Below, piece after piece: positions 30,501 through 38,814 of a DNA stretch of 64,000 bases; position 1 is the stretch's first letter; every line of letters begins with the position of its first letter. Under the pieces are notes generated by a model. It did not search any database and was not told the DNA's origin. It was given only the letters and a program-made list of their open reading frames with translations. A program made the translations under genes and the position numbers. This DNA comes from Fimbriimonadia bacterium (GTDB lineage: Bacteria; Armatimonadota; Fimbriimonadia; Fimbriimonadales; Fimbriimonadaceae). Location of the stretch: contig JAUIKO010000002.1 in the NCBI GenBank assembly GCA_030430755.1, positions 62,001 through 126,000 of the forward strand, written 5' to 3'.

Positions 30501-32798
30501 TTTTTCATTAAGTTCCTCTGCCTTAGCAGCTAACTGTTCCGTTAATTCAGTACTATCGAGCTGCATACGCTCTTCGTTCTTTTCTGCATCTGCTATTCTC
30601 GCTTTGATAGTATCTAATTCTGAACTAATATTCTGTTTTTCTAATTGAATGAAATCTATTTTTTTGTTAAATTCTGATTCTAATTGCTGAACCATTTGCT
30701 TGCTTCTATTTTGCAGTGATTCATTCCTGGATACGTAATAATTTTCTTTAAATGCATCATATCCTCTGCGTAAATTAATTTTCTGCATAAATAAACTAGA
30801 TGCATTGGTATATAAAATTGTAAGTCTCTTATTTTCTGTAAGTTCTGCAGACAGCTCATCAATCCTCTTCTTAAATAAAGTCTTTACATCGAGGATTTCT
30901 GCATTTTTATCGTTCAATTCTGCTTCTTTTACTTCTAATTCATGATGCAATTTTTCTACATTAGATTCAGATATATTAATTTGTTCACGAATCTCCTTCA
31001 ACTCATTGTCTAAAATCACTGCTTCATGAGATACTTGTTGATAATTACTTTCTAAGTTATTTTTTTCATCCTCGAGTACCTGTAACTGGTTTTGAAGTTT
31101 CGATAACAAGTGTTCTTTTTGTAAATCAGCAGAATCTTTATCTTCGATTAACTTTAGAATATTCTCTGACAAAATATCTTTTTCTTTCTTATAATCCGAT
31201 ATTTCATCCATTAACTCTTTTCGAGAATCTCGAATTTTTTGCAGCTCTGCATTTAAACTTATTATGTTTTCATGCTCTTTTTGTTCATTATTTCGCAACT
31301 GGTCAGTCACATGATTTAAATGATCAATATCAAACTGCTTCGCTAAAACATTCTGATTATATTCCTCTTTCACTATTTCAAGTTCAGACATCAGATAAGC
31401 ATTCTCATTACTTAATGCTTCCATTTTTAAAACTGTATCCGTATAATAACCCTGATTATCGGACTCTAAGGATATGATTCTAAACTCGTTCTTTGCAACC
31501 ATGCCATCTATTCCAGAATTTATATCTGCAATTCCATTTGCAAGGGTGCTTTGAAATTCCTGGGATAACTGGTAATCTCCTGACAAAGAATCAAAATCGG
31601 ACTGAAGTTTTTGTTTCTCATTTAAAAGAGCAGTGTAATTTTCTTTATTTGCCTCTAATGCATTCCTTACTTCTTGGAGATCGATGACTAACTGACCACT
31701 CTCTGTACCTCTGCTCTGTAGCTCACTTAACAAAGATTCTTTTTCGTTTAAAACATTCTCTAATTGATATTCTTTCCATCTACGGAATGCAACACCAACA
31801 CCCAAGGCACTTATCTTCTGATGAATCAACCATGATTTCAGTTTTTCTAAACGAAGTTGTTTATTCTTATCATTTAAAGCATCTTGCAACTGCGAATATG
31901 CACTATTCAACCGATGTGAATGATCTTCGTGCATCATAGAATTAATTTCATTACTAGAGTTCAACTTTAATTGAAGCTCTTCCAAACTTTGATTTGATTG
32001 ATCTCGTTCACATCTGGCCTGATCTAGTTCTTTGCCAGCTTGCTTAATTTCTGATTCTAATTGATGAATCTCACCAGCTCTAACATCTAAATCACTTAAA
32101 GCTTTCTCATATTCTGATTTGGTAATTTCAAATTGACTCTTAAGTTTAGAAATCTCTTTCTTATCTACAGCAGAAGCTTCCTGAGCAAGTTTTAATGCAT
32201 TCTGTTTACTGTCTAATTCTTCATGTAAAGCTACCAGTTGCGATGATACGGATTCCCATTCATTAACCTTTTCTTCGTAACTACTATGAAGAGTTGTTAA
32301 ATCATTTTCTACAGCTAAATACAATTCATTTTGATTATTTTCTAATTCTTCACGTAATACTTCCGCTTGAGATAATAGAGCACGTTTTTCTTCTTCATGA
32401 CGCAAAGATAAAGCATACGATCTACTGAAATTATCTTCCTGCATCATAGAATTAATTTCATTGAGAGCACGTTTTTCTTCTTCCAATGCTGCAATATTAG
32501 AAGCGTATTGCTCTATTGTACGTTTACATGTCTCAATATTTTCGTTTAAATTGGACCGCTCTACCTGCCAACTGGTAGCAACTGAATTCGAACTAGTAAT
32601 CCCACTTGTTTTTTTATATCTAGTCTTAGACTCACCTCCTCCGCCAAAACAACCCGCAGCAGAGAACCCTATGGCAATAAGTGCAGATACATAATAAAAA
32701 CCAAAACCTTTCCTAACACTCGAAGGTATAACCACTTCAGTATTCAAACAATAACCGTATTTATATTTTATATTTTTACGTCTTTTAAACCCAACCAT
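24528..32798 (-). CDS. Giant coiled-coil putative lipoprotein (2756 aa)
   Basis: The N-terminus is a long basic leader, then YYVSALIAIGFSAAGC. Cys 50 sits in a good lipobox followed by FGGGGES, so the protein is probably a lipoprotein. Residues about 75-2200 are almost unbroken heptad-type coiled coil, rich in Glu, Lys, Leu, Ser and Asn. At least three long internal copies of about 105-135 residues lie around residues 780-1180, each with a segment like EIEQLLxERxxLESxLxEL and SLSDEISEKNxxIxAITxELxSEK. Two non-heptad islands interrupt it (about residues 325-350 and 675-695). The last 300 residues look globular and mixed. No enzymatic domain was recognised. Such surface proteins are usually structural or interact with hosts; the role here is unknown. 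A smaller coiled-coil lipoprotein gene lies just upstream in the same direction. Confidence 0.75.
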   Translation of the reverse strand: MVGFKRRKNIKYKYGYCLNTEVVIPSSVRKGFGFYYVSALIAIGFSAAGCFGGGGESKTRYKKTSGITSSNSVATSWQVERSNLNENIETCKRTIEQYASNIAALEEEKRALNEINSMMQEDNFSRSYALSLRHEEEKRALLSQAEVLREELENNQNELYLAVENDLTTLHSSYEEKVNEWESVSSQLVALHEELDSKQNALKLAQEASAVDKKEISKLKSQFEITKSEYEKALSDLDVRAGEIHQLESEIKQAGKELDQARCERDQSNQSLEELQLKLNSSNEINSMMHEDHSHRLNSAYSQLQDALNDKNKQLRLEKLKSWLIHQKISALGVGVAFRRWKEYQLENVLNEKESLLSELQSRGTESGQLVIDLQEVRNALEANKENYTALLNEKQKLQSDFDSLSGDYQLSQEFQSTLANGIADINSGIDGMVAKNEFRIISLESDNQGYYTDTVLKMEALSNENAYLMSELEIVKEEYNQNVLAKQFDIDHLNHVTDQLRNNEQKEHENIISLNAELQKIRDSRKELMDEISDYKKEKDILSENILKLIEDKDSADLQKEHLLSKLQNQLQVLEDEKNNLESNYQQVSHEAVILDNELKEIREQINISESNVEKLHHELEVKEAELNDKNAEILDVKTLFKKRIDELSAELTENKRLTILYTNASSLFMQKINLRRGYDAFKENYYVSRNESLQNRSKQMVQQLESEFNKKIDFIQLEKQNISSELDTIKARIADAEKNEERMQLDSTELTEQLAAKAEELNEKESQLQMLKVEYDESLKKVSERDTEIEQLLTERALLESSLRELDNGKNSEIEGLNTQVKSLSDEISEKNTKIATITGELESEKTLLSEQISKLNIEKEQLEQERDRLSSELESSKLANDNNVDHISNLEKDLAVKSSEIEQIRIEKDTLESSLKFLESGKNSEIENIITQVRSLSDEISEKNNQIDAITSELDSEKTKSHQEITTLNSRLEILNAEKDQLEEEKTKLGLELDTVKEALSDSRDREDRIQIYSAELKEQLASKQEGLREKESELETLKVHHHESLSKLEEKDAEIEQLLSERESLESTLKEIELSKGSEIEALTDNVKRIHEQLSKVSDELSERNASVDAITAELESEKVRFNDELSKLNTDLALLMSGKEQLEKERDELLSDYQDSKAESEDYINQISSLEEHLTTKVSEIESLCDEIKQKDNEYTDKISRIESDKADISSQFDEAKRNVNELESFKNDLEKELAKRSEIFDAEINSLKLGLNEKEELLIQRIHGLKVEKEDYLEKIEKYQLEQKQYKAELQELQELEKKALEDVAKEIHNKELLKNDMQDKMSEIYEKISDLEKELVDKQSSIVDLTTNLTNTSSVAQDRLEELTKVKNDLASAYTEVDNLHSEMDAFKGSTDELGRLNTDLCKQLDTLTNQKMVLEEKINILSAENSDHQSEIESLENKISGLDISLKLKQEELEKLQPFLEELSELKDSYNNIQIEIDSLKSQNGTLENEKDELHSEIQSLEVGKALLESKILGLEVDIQHLQEKEEELAKIQELEEYYKEELNNQYKCIQEAEEKNNNYVKEIDDLNQELSSNHLKYEKLNEDYQIINSELENKNAQITTLSVKDVENKEKIDAIQNEKSKLENSLEDMRKEKDSLVTKIDALYVEKNQIEDRLSEKVIELEQNIEMLILERKRKDVRLSEVNILLEEKDQKLNEYSKHIQQFNNMIDDICKKETQLKADLRQALESDSKNKEVIEDLQENLTDASATIQATKHEHANMQSQFAMIEVEKINLNSELSSINVELRNNKKELDKNIAEVKVLTHALAEEHHKNSLVQQEKIRLEGQVANLEDDLSSLTIKHQMLKNEKENILCEYTILQAQYSSSAEEESRINEALNVSNKELAEYKIQLDEQVELANSYNSMKANAKEGAVTQLDEFDKLKKKKLKLEEYINKAEEDLSRYRLLLASQDSQNTGSQLNRQNGNGNLQIATSEKENLEGTISRLEKKKHQSEIELNKLNEVNANVEGEFNYYLDEMALSSKGLSQLSSKQEGLVLKNDQLTEQLNKIASEKHNLQEKLANSEKRLQENIENSNSIEIENKRLKESLDRAMTAIENHETLKHQSDENVSKLISTPIKFDTLAEEIDDMKRTLSSSLSLRRSSIGLEANKEIGSPEEGIHLLEEKNIELEESERRLSRSIENIHEKLQEVEKDAALLNHIETLKLKASPLKENKIDDSQIVEEKREGDKLDSSFNTEYDNCKKSYTALPDKMLQRALDNVDLNYFSAENLLDQAQKDLKVLSDQKKKVRKSIDTLKELSEGDKENYHASSSLIRSGIVVNAAMTGNAATPGMQTQGLISKAANADQRKNKGRLSDVSFVGSRRESLPLEKVMGSLDSDLNISQIPAKQDINALKNSQMLNDSPAMTIEDIKNLPTKSVDSSMVSDVKEQEAILNQKKAIDTKNALEDAGKVLQESNEVIKSTKVKYDLRPAYADPDYPLMNYLTKYYIARKKIFLENNEKGVLDNDYKPTQDKVDEKFEQIDTHFNNKETYKPFHGKDEGDRKVLLKKLRKHYIKPVDWISESNRKYYKMNYSRINSSDLLKTDALYLTRRDRFFQESKLKDKRRELLLNSNLNMEDFLALKKQLVKILIYNNGSVKYHEFGEKFKGIDLVKNSNDSELLSKQKQVDSFLEILSKFFELDGILNYFQSKSELVIAMYELTTNVHRAVRKIGAETFMPASMLFSNAQNLKTEMIPLVCELINEYKIINDDK

Positions 32799-32975
32799 AC
32801 TGCACCTTTAACGCACTTCTTTTCATGATAGATATTTCATGCTGCTGTTAAATTATATCTAATATTCGTCATATACATCTGACAACTTTTTCACCAATTT
32901 TGCAAAAAATATTTCAAATACACAATAAGCACAAGTCTTGTATAAATACCTGGACTTTCATAAAATTACAATATT

Positions 32976-33004
32976 CCTGACCTGGGCATTAAGACCCAGG
33001 CAGG
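32976..33004. repeat. GC-rich hairpin in the gap between the two coiled-coil lipoprotein genes
   Basis: CCTG-A-CCTGGG (32976-32986) pairs with CCCAGG-CAGG (32995-33004), leaving one bulged base and an 8-nt loop. It stands out by its GC content. It lies about 125 nt past the stop of the smaller lipoprotein gene and may end its transcript, although no T-tract follows. I see no gene elsewhere in the 331-base gap 32799-33129. Confidence 0.55.
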
Positions 33005-33129
33005 TCCATGTTTTCCTAGAGCCACTTTACAACAACACTCTCTGTGTATTACAATGAGAATTTCATGTCGAACGGTATACGTTTAACCAAGATAAATCTT
33101 TAACAATAGGATGAATCTTCATTAACCTT

Positions 33130-34173
33130 CTATATATCCATACTTACTTGTGAATAGCTATTCGCATCATAGGGACTCAAAGGAACTCTCGATTCAGAGA
33201 TTGGATTATTCCCAAATTTAGCACCAAAAGGAGAACGAGGTACCTTTCGAGAAGACTCATTGCTTATAGTATTTGGTGTCTTAGTTTTTTCTAGATTTAG
33301 CTCATCCTCAGAAGCACTCCAATCTTCATCAGGGTTCTTTTGATCCTGCGTATCTACATAAATTTTGAATCCAGCTACACTCTGCTGAGCAGAATACATG
33401 TTCCTCACTGGGCTCTGGGACATCAATGCATCAGAATTCTTAGCATTCCCTAATAAAGGAGTTAATGGTGTTAAAGGAGAATTTAAACCCCTTTTAGAAT
33501 TCTTCTTTGTTCTTCTACTAGATGTTCTGCTTTTTCCTTGATAAGATTCATTCTCAGAAGCACTCCAATCGGTAGGAGGATTCTTTTGATCCTTTCTTGT
33601 TGTTTTTTCTGGCATTATGACTTGAATATTTTTGCTAAACATATCCATTTTTTCTTTCAATGAATCTATAAGGGAAGACCAATCTTCTCGCATTTGCAAG
33701 AACTCAGTATATACATAATTTGCTTTCTTTTTATGATTCAGTACATGATCTCTTGATTCATGCAGCTTATTATTTAGCATTGTACATTTATTTTCAAATT
33801 GAGCTAAATTTTTTGAGAGTTTTTGCTCGTTTATTTCTAGATGAAATTGAGTTGCTTTATAATCCAATATTTCCTTATCAAGGATCTCTATTTTATCATA
33901 AGACTTTTTTAAATCTAAAGATAATGTTTGTATTTCTTCAAAGAGCAATGCTTTATCAGTATCCATGCACTGAGCTATCTCTTGATTCATCGCTAAGTTA
34001 TGATGTTCTACATTACAACTCGATCGGGTTAAGGAATTTTTTCCTAATCCAGACGCTGTATTATCATTTGTATCTTTACCCAAACATCCAGTAAATAAGG
34101 TCAAGCTAAATAAAAAAAATAAAATATCAAATCTATTTTTCTGAATTCTGCGGTAAGATTGCCTTTTTTTCAT
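33130..34173 (-). CDS. Coiled-coil lipoprotein with duplicated DWSASE segment
   Basis: I chose the ATG at 34173 because it gives a compact lipoprotein signal: MKKRQSYRRIQKNRFDILFF, then LFSLTLFTGC (lipid-carrying Cys about residue 30). The product is 347 aa. Residues about 60-190 are coiled coil (LFEEIQTLSLDLKKSYDKIE and on). The C-terminal half is low-complexity and basic, rich in Ser, Pro and Lys. It holds two copies of a short unit, DQKNPPTDWSASENE and DQKNPDEDWSASEDE, about 90 residues apart. It resembles the giant neighbour in layout (lipobox, then coiled coil), so the two may act together at the cell surface. Function unknown. Confidence 0.65.
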   Translation of the reverse strand: MKKRQSYRRIQKNRFDILFFLFSLTLFTGCLGKDTNDNTASGLGKNSLTRSSCNVEHHNLAMNQEIAQCMDTDKALLFEEIQTLSLDLKKSYDKIEILDKEILDYKATQFHLEINEQKLSKNLAQFENKCTMLNNKLHESRDHVLNHKKKANYVYTEFLQMREDWSSLIDSLKEKMDMFSKNIQVIMPEKTTRKDQKNPPTDWSASENESYQGKSRTSSRRTKKNSKRGLNSPLTPLTPLLGNAKNSDALMSQSPVRNMYSAQQSVAGFKIYVDTQDQKNPDEDWSASEDELNLEKTKTPNTISNESSRKVPRSPFGAKFGNNPISESRVPLSPYDANSYSQVSMDI

Positions 34174-34364
34174 GCAAACACAGCTTATTAAACTGGCTCG
34201 ATTTCTCATTAAGCTAATCATAATTTCCACATAATATCGTTTTCTTGCATTTGAAATACCATTATATCCTTTGCAAAGAAAAATAAGTCAATGGCTTGTG
34301 AATAATATGACTTTAGCAGAAATAGTTATAATATTACAAGATCTATTTTGAATCTATTATTAGT

Positions 34365-34952
34365 TCAATATCTACAACCTTCCAATAATAGTAGATCTTT
34401 TTTTAACAAAATTCCTTCTCGATATCCACCTATGTTATGATTTTTTCGAATAACTCTATGGCAAGGAATAAAATATAAAATTGGGTTTGCAGCTACAGCA
34501 TTTGCAACCGCTCGAACACTATTCTCTACTCCCAACTTTTTTGATAATTCAGAATAACTTATCATCGATCCGGGTCTGATATTTAAGAGAGTCTTCCATA
34601 CCTGATGTTGAAATTTTGTCCCCAAAGGAGAAAGCTCACCCATAAAACAGAGTTTGTTTTCAGTCTGAATAAATAATTTAGAATCCTCTTGAAATTCGAC
34701 TAAATTGATATCATTACACTTCATAAAGTGATTCATGGATTCTGAATTAAAGGTGCTATATATTAATCTATTTTCATTTAACAAACATATTAGCACTAAA
34801 TTACCAACTGGAAAACGACTTAGATAAAAAGATTGATTCACCTTATGATCTGAAAACCTTTTATTGTATATTGGAGTATACCGATCTAGCAGATCTGAAG
34901 ATAATGTTTCTTGATCATGCCTTAATCGTATCTGACCTAGATTGAAATTCAT
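34365..34952 (-). CDS. ogt: Methylated-DNA--protein-cysteine methyltransferase
   Basis: A 195-aa suicide repair protein that takes methyl groups from O6-methylguanine onto its own Cys. The active site FIPCHRVI is intact, with FQHQVWKTLLNIRPGSMISY (DNA-binding start), RAVANAVAANP (arginine-finger helix) and GGYREGILLKKDLLLLEG. The N-terminal domain is diverged. It lies 7 nt downstream of gpsA and likely shares its transcript. Confidence 0.95.
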   Translation of the reverse strand: MNFNLGQIRLRHDQETLSSDLLDRYTPIYNKRFSDHKVNQSFYLSRFPVGNLVLICLLNENRLIYSTFNSESMNHFMKCNDINLVEFQEDSKLFIQTENKLCFMGELSPLGTKFQHQVWKTLLNIRPGSMISYSELSKKLGVENSVRAVANAVAANPILYFIPCHRVIRKNHNIGGYREGILLKKDLLLLEGCRY

Positions 34953-34959
34953 ATTATGA

Positions 34960-35982
34960 TTAATTCTTTATTTTTATCAGTTCCTGTTTTGGCGATCTTT
35001 CCATTAACGTTTCTATAGCTCTTTGAGAACTTATTTTACCACTAACCACACCATAAACTGCATCAGCAATAGGAATCTCAACCTGATATTTAAATGCTAA
35101 CTTTGTTAATACGCTGCTAGTATTAACACCTTCCGCAACCTGCCCTAGCTTTTTAATGATTTCCTGTATTCTGCCACCTTTACTCAACGAATACCCTACA
35201 CTGTAATTTCTACTCAACGTACTATTACCTGTAACCATCAAATCTCCTATTCCAGAAATTCCAAAAAAGGTTTCAAATTTAGCTCCCATTTTCATACCTA
35301 CCTGAGCCATTTCATTAATACCTCGCGTTAGAAGTGCACTTTTGGTATTCTGTCCAAATCCCACGCCATCAGAAAAGCCAGCAGCAATGGCATAAACATT
35401 CTTCATTGCTCCACCCACTTGAACACCTATGGGATCTGTTGATGTATAGATTCTAAAATATCTACTATGGAATATATTTGAAAGTTTTTCTGAAAAAACT
35501 TCATCATCAGAGGCTATTACTGACGCTGTTGGAGACCCTTGTAATATTTCCTTAGCAATATTTGGACCACTCAGAACAGCGATTTTAGCGTTTGGAAAAT
35601 GCTCCTTTATAATGTCACTTACAAATAATTCACGATCGAAATGAATACCTTTACTTGCTACAATAAAATATCTAGAATCTTTTGGAATATATTTGATAAC
35701 ATCATAAATAGCACTAACTGGAGAAGCTATAACATACAGTTTGGAAGAATCTTTTTCATTATTTAATTCCTGAAAAAGGCTCGATGAAATGTTCTTAGGA
35801 AGGATAAAACCAGGTAAATACTGCAAATTTTCTCTGCGCGATCTAAGCTCAGATATGACCTGCTCATTTCTAAGAAACATCTGAACATTCACTCCAGATC
35901 TTCCTAAAAGAATAGAGAGAGTGGTTGCCCAACTCCCTCCACCTATAACATTTACATCTTCTGTATTAAATAGTTGATACAT
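34960..35982 (-). CDS. gpsA: Glycerol-3-phosphate dehydrogenase [NAD(P)+]
   Basis: A 340-aa enzyme that makes sn-glycerol-3-phosphate from dihydroxyacetone phosphate for phospholipid synthesis. Seen are VIGGGSWATTLSILL (dinucleotide-binding loop), SGPNIAKEILQGSPTASVIA, GGAMKNVYAIAAGFSDGVGFG (catalytic Lys), and GIGDLMVTGNSTLSRNYSVG. The stop of rpsD's upstream neighbour is not overlapped; rpsD ends its coding downstream-to-upstream 21 nt away, so rpsD-gpsA-ogt probably form one minus-strand operon. Confidence 0.95.
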   Translation of the reverse strand: MYQLFNTEDVNVIGGGSWATTLSILLGRSGVNVQMFLRNEQVISELRSRRENLQYLPGFILPKNISSSLFQELNNEKDSSKLYVIASPVSAIYDVIKYIPKDSRYFIVASKGIHFDRELFVSDIIKEHFPNAKIAVLSGPNIAKEILQGSPTASVIASDDEVFSEKLSNIFHSRYFRIYTSTDPIGVQVGGAMKNVYAIAAGFSDGVGFGQNTKSALLTRGINEMAQVGMKMGAKFETFFGISGIGDLMVTGNSTLSRNYSVGYSLSKGGRIQEIIKKLGQVAEGVNTSSVLTKLAFKYQVEIPIADAVYGVVSGKISSQRAIETLMERSPKQELIKIKN

Positions 35983-36003
35983 TTTATAAAAATGAGTCTT
36001 TTA

Positions 36004-36612
36004 CTATCTAGCGTAAAATTCAACAACTTGTTGTTCATTGAAAAACTTAGGAAAGTCATCTCTTTCTGGAAGACATGAAACGGTACCCTCATACTTTTGT
36101 ACATTGGGCTCAATATATACAGGAACAGCAGCACCTTCATATTGATTCATTCTTGCCAAAGCCTTACTAGCGTCCATGTTTCTTACAGCAACAACATCTC
36201 CAACTTTCAATTGATAGCTAGGAATATCTACTAAATGCCCATTAACGGTTATATGACCATGAGTAACCATCTGTCGTGCTTGGAATATCGATTTAGCATA
36301 TCCTAATCTCCATACAACAGTTTGTAGTCTAAGTTCTAATAATCTCAAGAAATTCAGACCTGTATTTCCGTGCATTCGTTGAGCTTTCTCAAATGATCTC
36401 CTAAACTGTTTTTCCATCATATGATAGTATCTACGAATCACTTGTTTAGAAAGCAACTGCTCACCATACTCTGATCTTCGTTTATCTTTTCCATTAGGAC
36501 CATGCTGACCTGCAGGATAAGGTCTCTTTGAACTGGGGCATTTTGGTTTTCCCCATATATTAAAACCTACCTTACGACAAATATCGCTTTTTCTTCCTCT
36601 GTAAGTTGCCAT
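36004..36612 (-). CDS. rpsD: 30S ribosomal protein S4
   Basis: A 202-aa primary rRNA-binding protein of the small subunit. It begins MATYRGRKSDICRKVGFNIW and has PYPAGQHGPNGKDKRRSEYG, EKQFRRSFEKAQRMHGNTG and an S4 RNA-binding domain (RLGYAKSIFQARQMVTHGHI, then VNGHLVDIPSY). Only two Cys (12 and 25) remain of the four that hold zinc in some S4 proteins. It stands apart from rpsK/rpoA, as in several lineages, and is followed by gpsA. Confidence 0.97.
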   Translation of the reverse strand: MATYRGRKSDICRKVGFNIWGKPKCPSSKRPYPAGQHGPNGKDKRRSEYGEQLLSKQVIRRYYHMMEKQFRRSFEKAQRMHGNTGLNFLRLLELRLQTVVWRLGYAKSIFQARQMVTHGHITVNGHLVDIPSYQLKVGDVVAVRNMDASKALARMNQYEGAAVPVYIEPNVQKYEGTVSCLPERDDFPKFFNEQQVVEFYAR

Positions 36613-36774
36613 TAATGTTTAATCTCTCTACTTGTAATAATATAAATCTTTATTGTCTACTCCATATTATAGCAGATTTTATGTTTTATGATATTCATAT
36701 TGCTCTAACATTTCAGATAGATCTTCTTAAAATGAATAAATAAGTACAAATATCACACATTCCATCCACTGTTT

Positions 36775-37329
36775 TTATGCCTCAGCTTGGATTAATCCGT
36801 AGTGACCGTCGTTCCTTTTGTATAGGACTTCTACCTGACCACTTCTTTCATTTCTAAACATATAGAACGGGTGACCAACCATTTCTAGTTGAAGAGCCGC
36901 TTCATCATAGGACATAGGTTCTAGGAAAACTTGCTTCGTCACCTTAATTTCTGTTTCAACTGAAGGCTGTGGAACCTCTATTTCCTGTTCTTCGGCTAAT
37001 AATGTTGGCAGACTCTTACCTTTTCTACGGTAGGAATCTTGAATTCGTCCCTTTAGTTTACTTAAGCGGTTTTCTAGTTTATGGGAAACTTTATCTATTG
37101 CAGCACGGATATCCGTATCATTTTCCTCGCCACGAACTGTATATCCATCAGCAAACACAGTGATTTCTATTCTATGGGAAGCATGGTGATCCACCTTGTT
37201 TTCTCTATGAACTAATTCAACGCGATTTGCCTGATGAAAATATCTGTTAAGCCGATTCACCTTTTGCTGTGCATAATCTCGATCTTTTGCTGATAAATTA
37301 CCTTCTGCATTACGTACAATTATTTCCAT
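36775..37329 (-). CDS. hpf: Long-form ribosome hibernation promoting factor
   Basis: A 184-aa protein with two domains. The N-terminal RaiA/HPF fold (MEIIVRNAEGNLSAKDRDYA, DIRAAIDKVSHKLENRLSKLKGR) binds the 30S decoding centre. A C-terminal dimerisation domain (QVFLEPMSYDEAALQLEMVG, HPFYMFRN, YKRNDGHYGLI) joins two ribosomes into 100S dimers in stationary phase. Both parts are intact. Its own short transcript is likely, between rpsD and the PIN/TRAM gene. Confidence 0.95.
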   Translation of the reverse strand: MEIIVRNAEGNLSAKDRDYAQQKVNRLNRYFHQANRVELVHRENKVDHHASHRIEITVFADGYTVRGEENDTDIRAAIDKVSHKLENRLSKLKGRIQDSYRRKGKSLPTLLAEEQEIEVPQPSVETEIKVTKQVFLEPMSYDEAALQLEMVGHPFYMFRNERSGQVEVLYKRNDGHYGLIQAEA

Positions 37330-37383
37330 ATTTTTACCTACTTATTTATCATATCATGACTACATGATAAAATTGAATAATAA

Positions 37384-38520
37384 CTACATAGTTTTTATTA
37401 CTTCAGCGTTCTTCTTTTTACGCAAATTCTGAGAATTATTGTCTTGCTGATTATTATCTGTTAAATCTCCAAAGATCATTCTTCCTCTTTCGGACTGAAT
37501 AACCTGGGCTGCCATGACTTCAATCGTCTGATTCAAGTACTTACTGCCGTTTTCTATTACCACCATTGTACCATCATCTAAGTAAGCAACTCCTTGTCCT
37601 TGATGATTCCCTTCCCGGACAGGGATAACCGATATAATTTCTCGAGGTAAAACGGTAGGTTTTAATCCAAGAGCCAACTCATTTATATTTAACACTTTAA
37701 CTTCTTGAAGTAAAGCTACCCTATTGAGATTGAAATCATTTGTGACGATATCGCCACCTGTTTCAACAGCAAGTTTTACAAGCTTTTTATCTACCTCACT
37801 TTCATTCTTGATTAATTTATCATAGACTCCGATTTCTAATGCAAATTCGGATTGAAGAAGGCGGAGTATTTCTAGTCCTCTCCGTCCACGCTGCCTTCTC
37901 AATGGGTCTTGACTATCTGCAATATATTGAAGTTCATCTAAAACAAAACTAGGAATATATAAATTCCCTTCTAAAAATCCAGATTTAATAATTTCATAAA
38001 TTCTTCCATCAATAATAACATTCGTATCTAGAATTTTAAGATTCTTACGTCTAAACTTCGGTCGATTTTTCATCCAAGGTAATATATCACCCATAGATTC
38101 AAGTGCATAATAGGTCATCATTCCAACAGCTATCATTGCTCCTATACTAACAAATGGAGATATGAAAATCATATAGTCTAAAACGATGGACACAAACGGA
38201 ATTGATAATATGATTCCACCAAATATGATTCCAGCAATGATACTGAAAAGCAGATTAACCTTCTCTCCGCTATCAGATCGCTCCCAATTATCAATACCCT
38301 TATCGATAACCTTCAATAATATATTGCCAAGTGATGCCCCAAGTATAAAACCCAAGAAACCCATCGCCATAACTATTTCGAAAGAATATTTACTATTCCC
38401 AACATCCATATTAGGTATAACGTAACTTAGCTCTAAAAAAATCTTAGGAAAAGATTTAGCTAAAGATACTCCTACCCATATTCCGCATCCAATTATCAGT
38501 AAAACTCGTAATAAACCCAT
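37384..38520 (-). CDS. Membrane-anchored PIN/TRAM-domain protein (YacL family)
   Basis: A 378-aa protein with about four N-terminal membrane helices (residues 1-140), then a PIN nuclease-like domain and a TRAM RNA-binding domain. The PIN domain shows KILDTNVIIDGRI (first acidic ligands), IPSFVLDELQYIAD, the RRQRGRRGLEIL helix and GGDIVTNDFNLN. The TRAM part has IPVREGNHQGQGVAYLDDGT. YacL-type proteins are common in Firmicutes and cyanobacteria; an RNase role is assumed but poorly tested. Confidence 0.92.
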   Translation of the reverse strand: MGLLRVLLIIGCGIWVGVSLAKSFPKIFLELSYVIPNMDVGNSKYSFEIVMAMGFLGFILGASLGNILLKVIDKGIDNWERSDSGEKVNLLFSIIAGIIFGGIILSIPFVSIVLDYMIFISPFVSIGAMIAVGMMTYYALESMGDILPWMKNRPKFRRKNLKILDTNVIIDGRIYEIIKSGFLEGNLYIPSFVLDELQYIADSQDPLRRQRGRRGLEILRLLQSEFALEIGVYDKLIKNESEVDKKLVKLAVETGGDIVTNDFNLNRVALLQEVKVLNINELALGLKPTVLPREIISVIPVREGNHQGQGVAYLDDGTMVVIENGSKYLNQTIEVMAAQVIQSERGRMIFGDLTDNNQQDNNSQNLRKKKNAEVIKTM

Positions 38521-38814
38521 AAAAACACCTTATTTCTATTGCATATGACTAAACGTAAATATACAACTCTAGATATAATTCTATTAATAATTATACATTG
38601 AATCTATTAGTACAAATCTGCATTTATTTCAAAAAAATGTCTAATAATTCTTTAGACTCAGTACTGTGTCACCATTTATCGTGTGTGAAATATCAGAGCG
38701 TATATTCATACATGCTATTTGTGACCCGAAATAATACATTTAAAATATACTCAAAAAAGCCTTCAGTGGACATATCTAAATTTTTCATTACCTTGATTCT
38801 CTAAATGCATCATA

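Noticed and set aside
36004-36612. S4 protein as a zinc-binding variant
   Set aside because: Only two of the four ligand Cys (12 and 25) are present, so a complete zinc site is not supported.
38598-38804. 68-codon plus-strand frame in the gap between the PIN/TRAM gene and the LRR genes
   Set aside because: Composition is like translated A/T-rich non-coding DNA, with no ribosome site or recognisable features.
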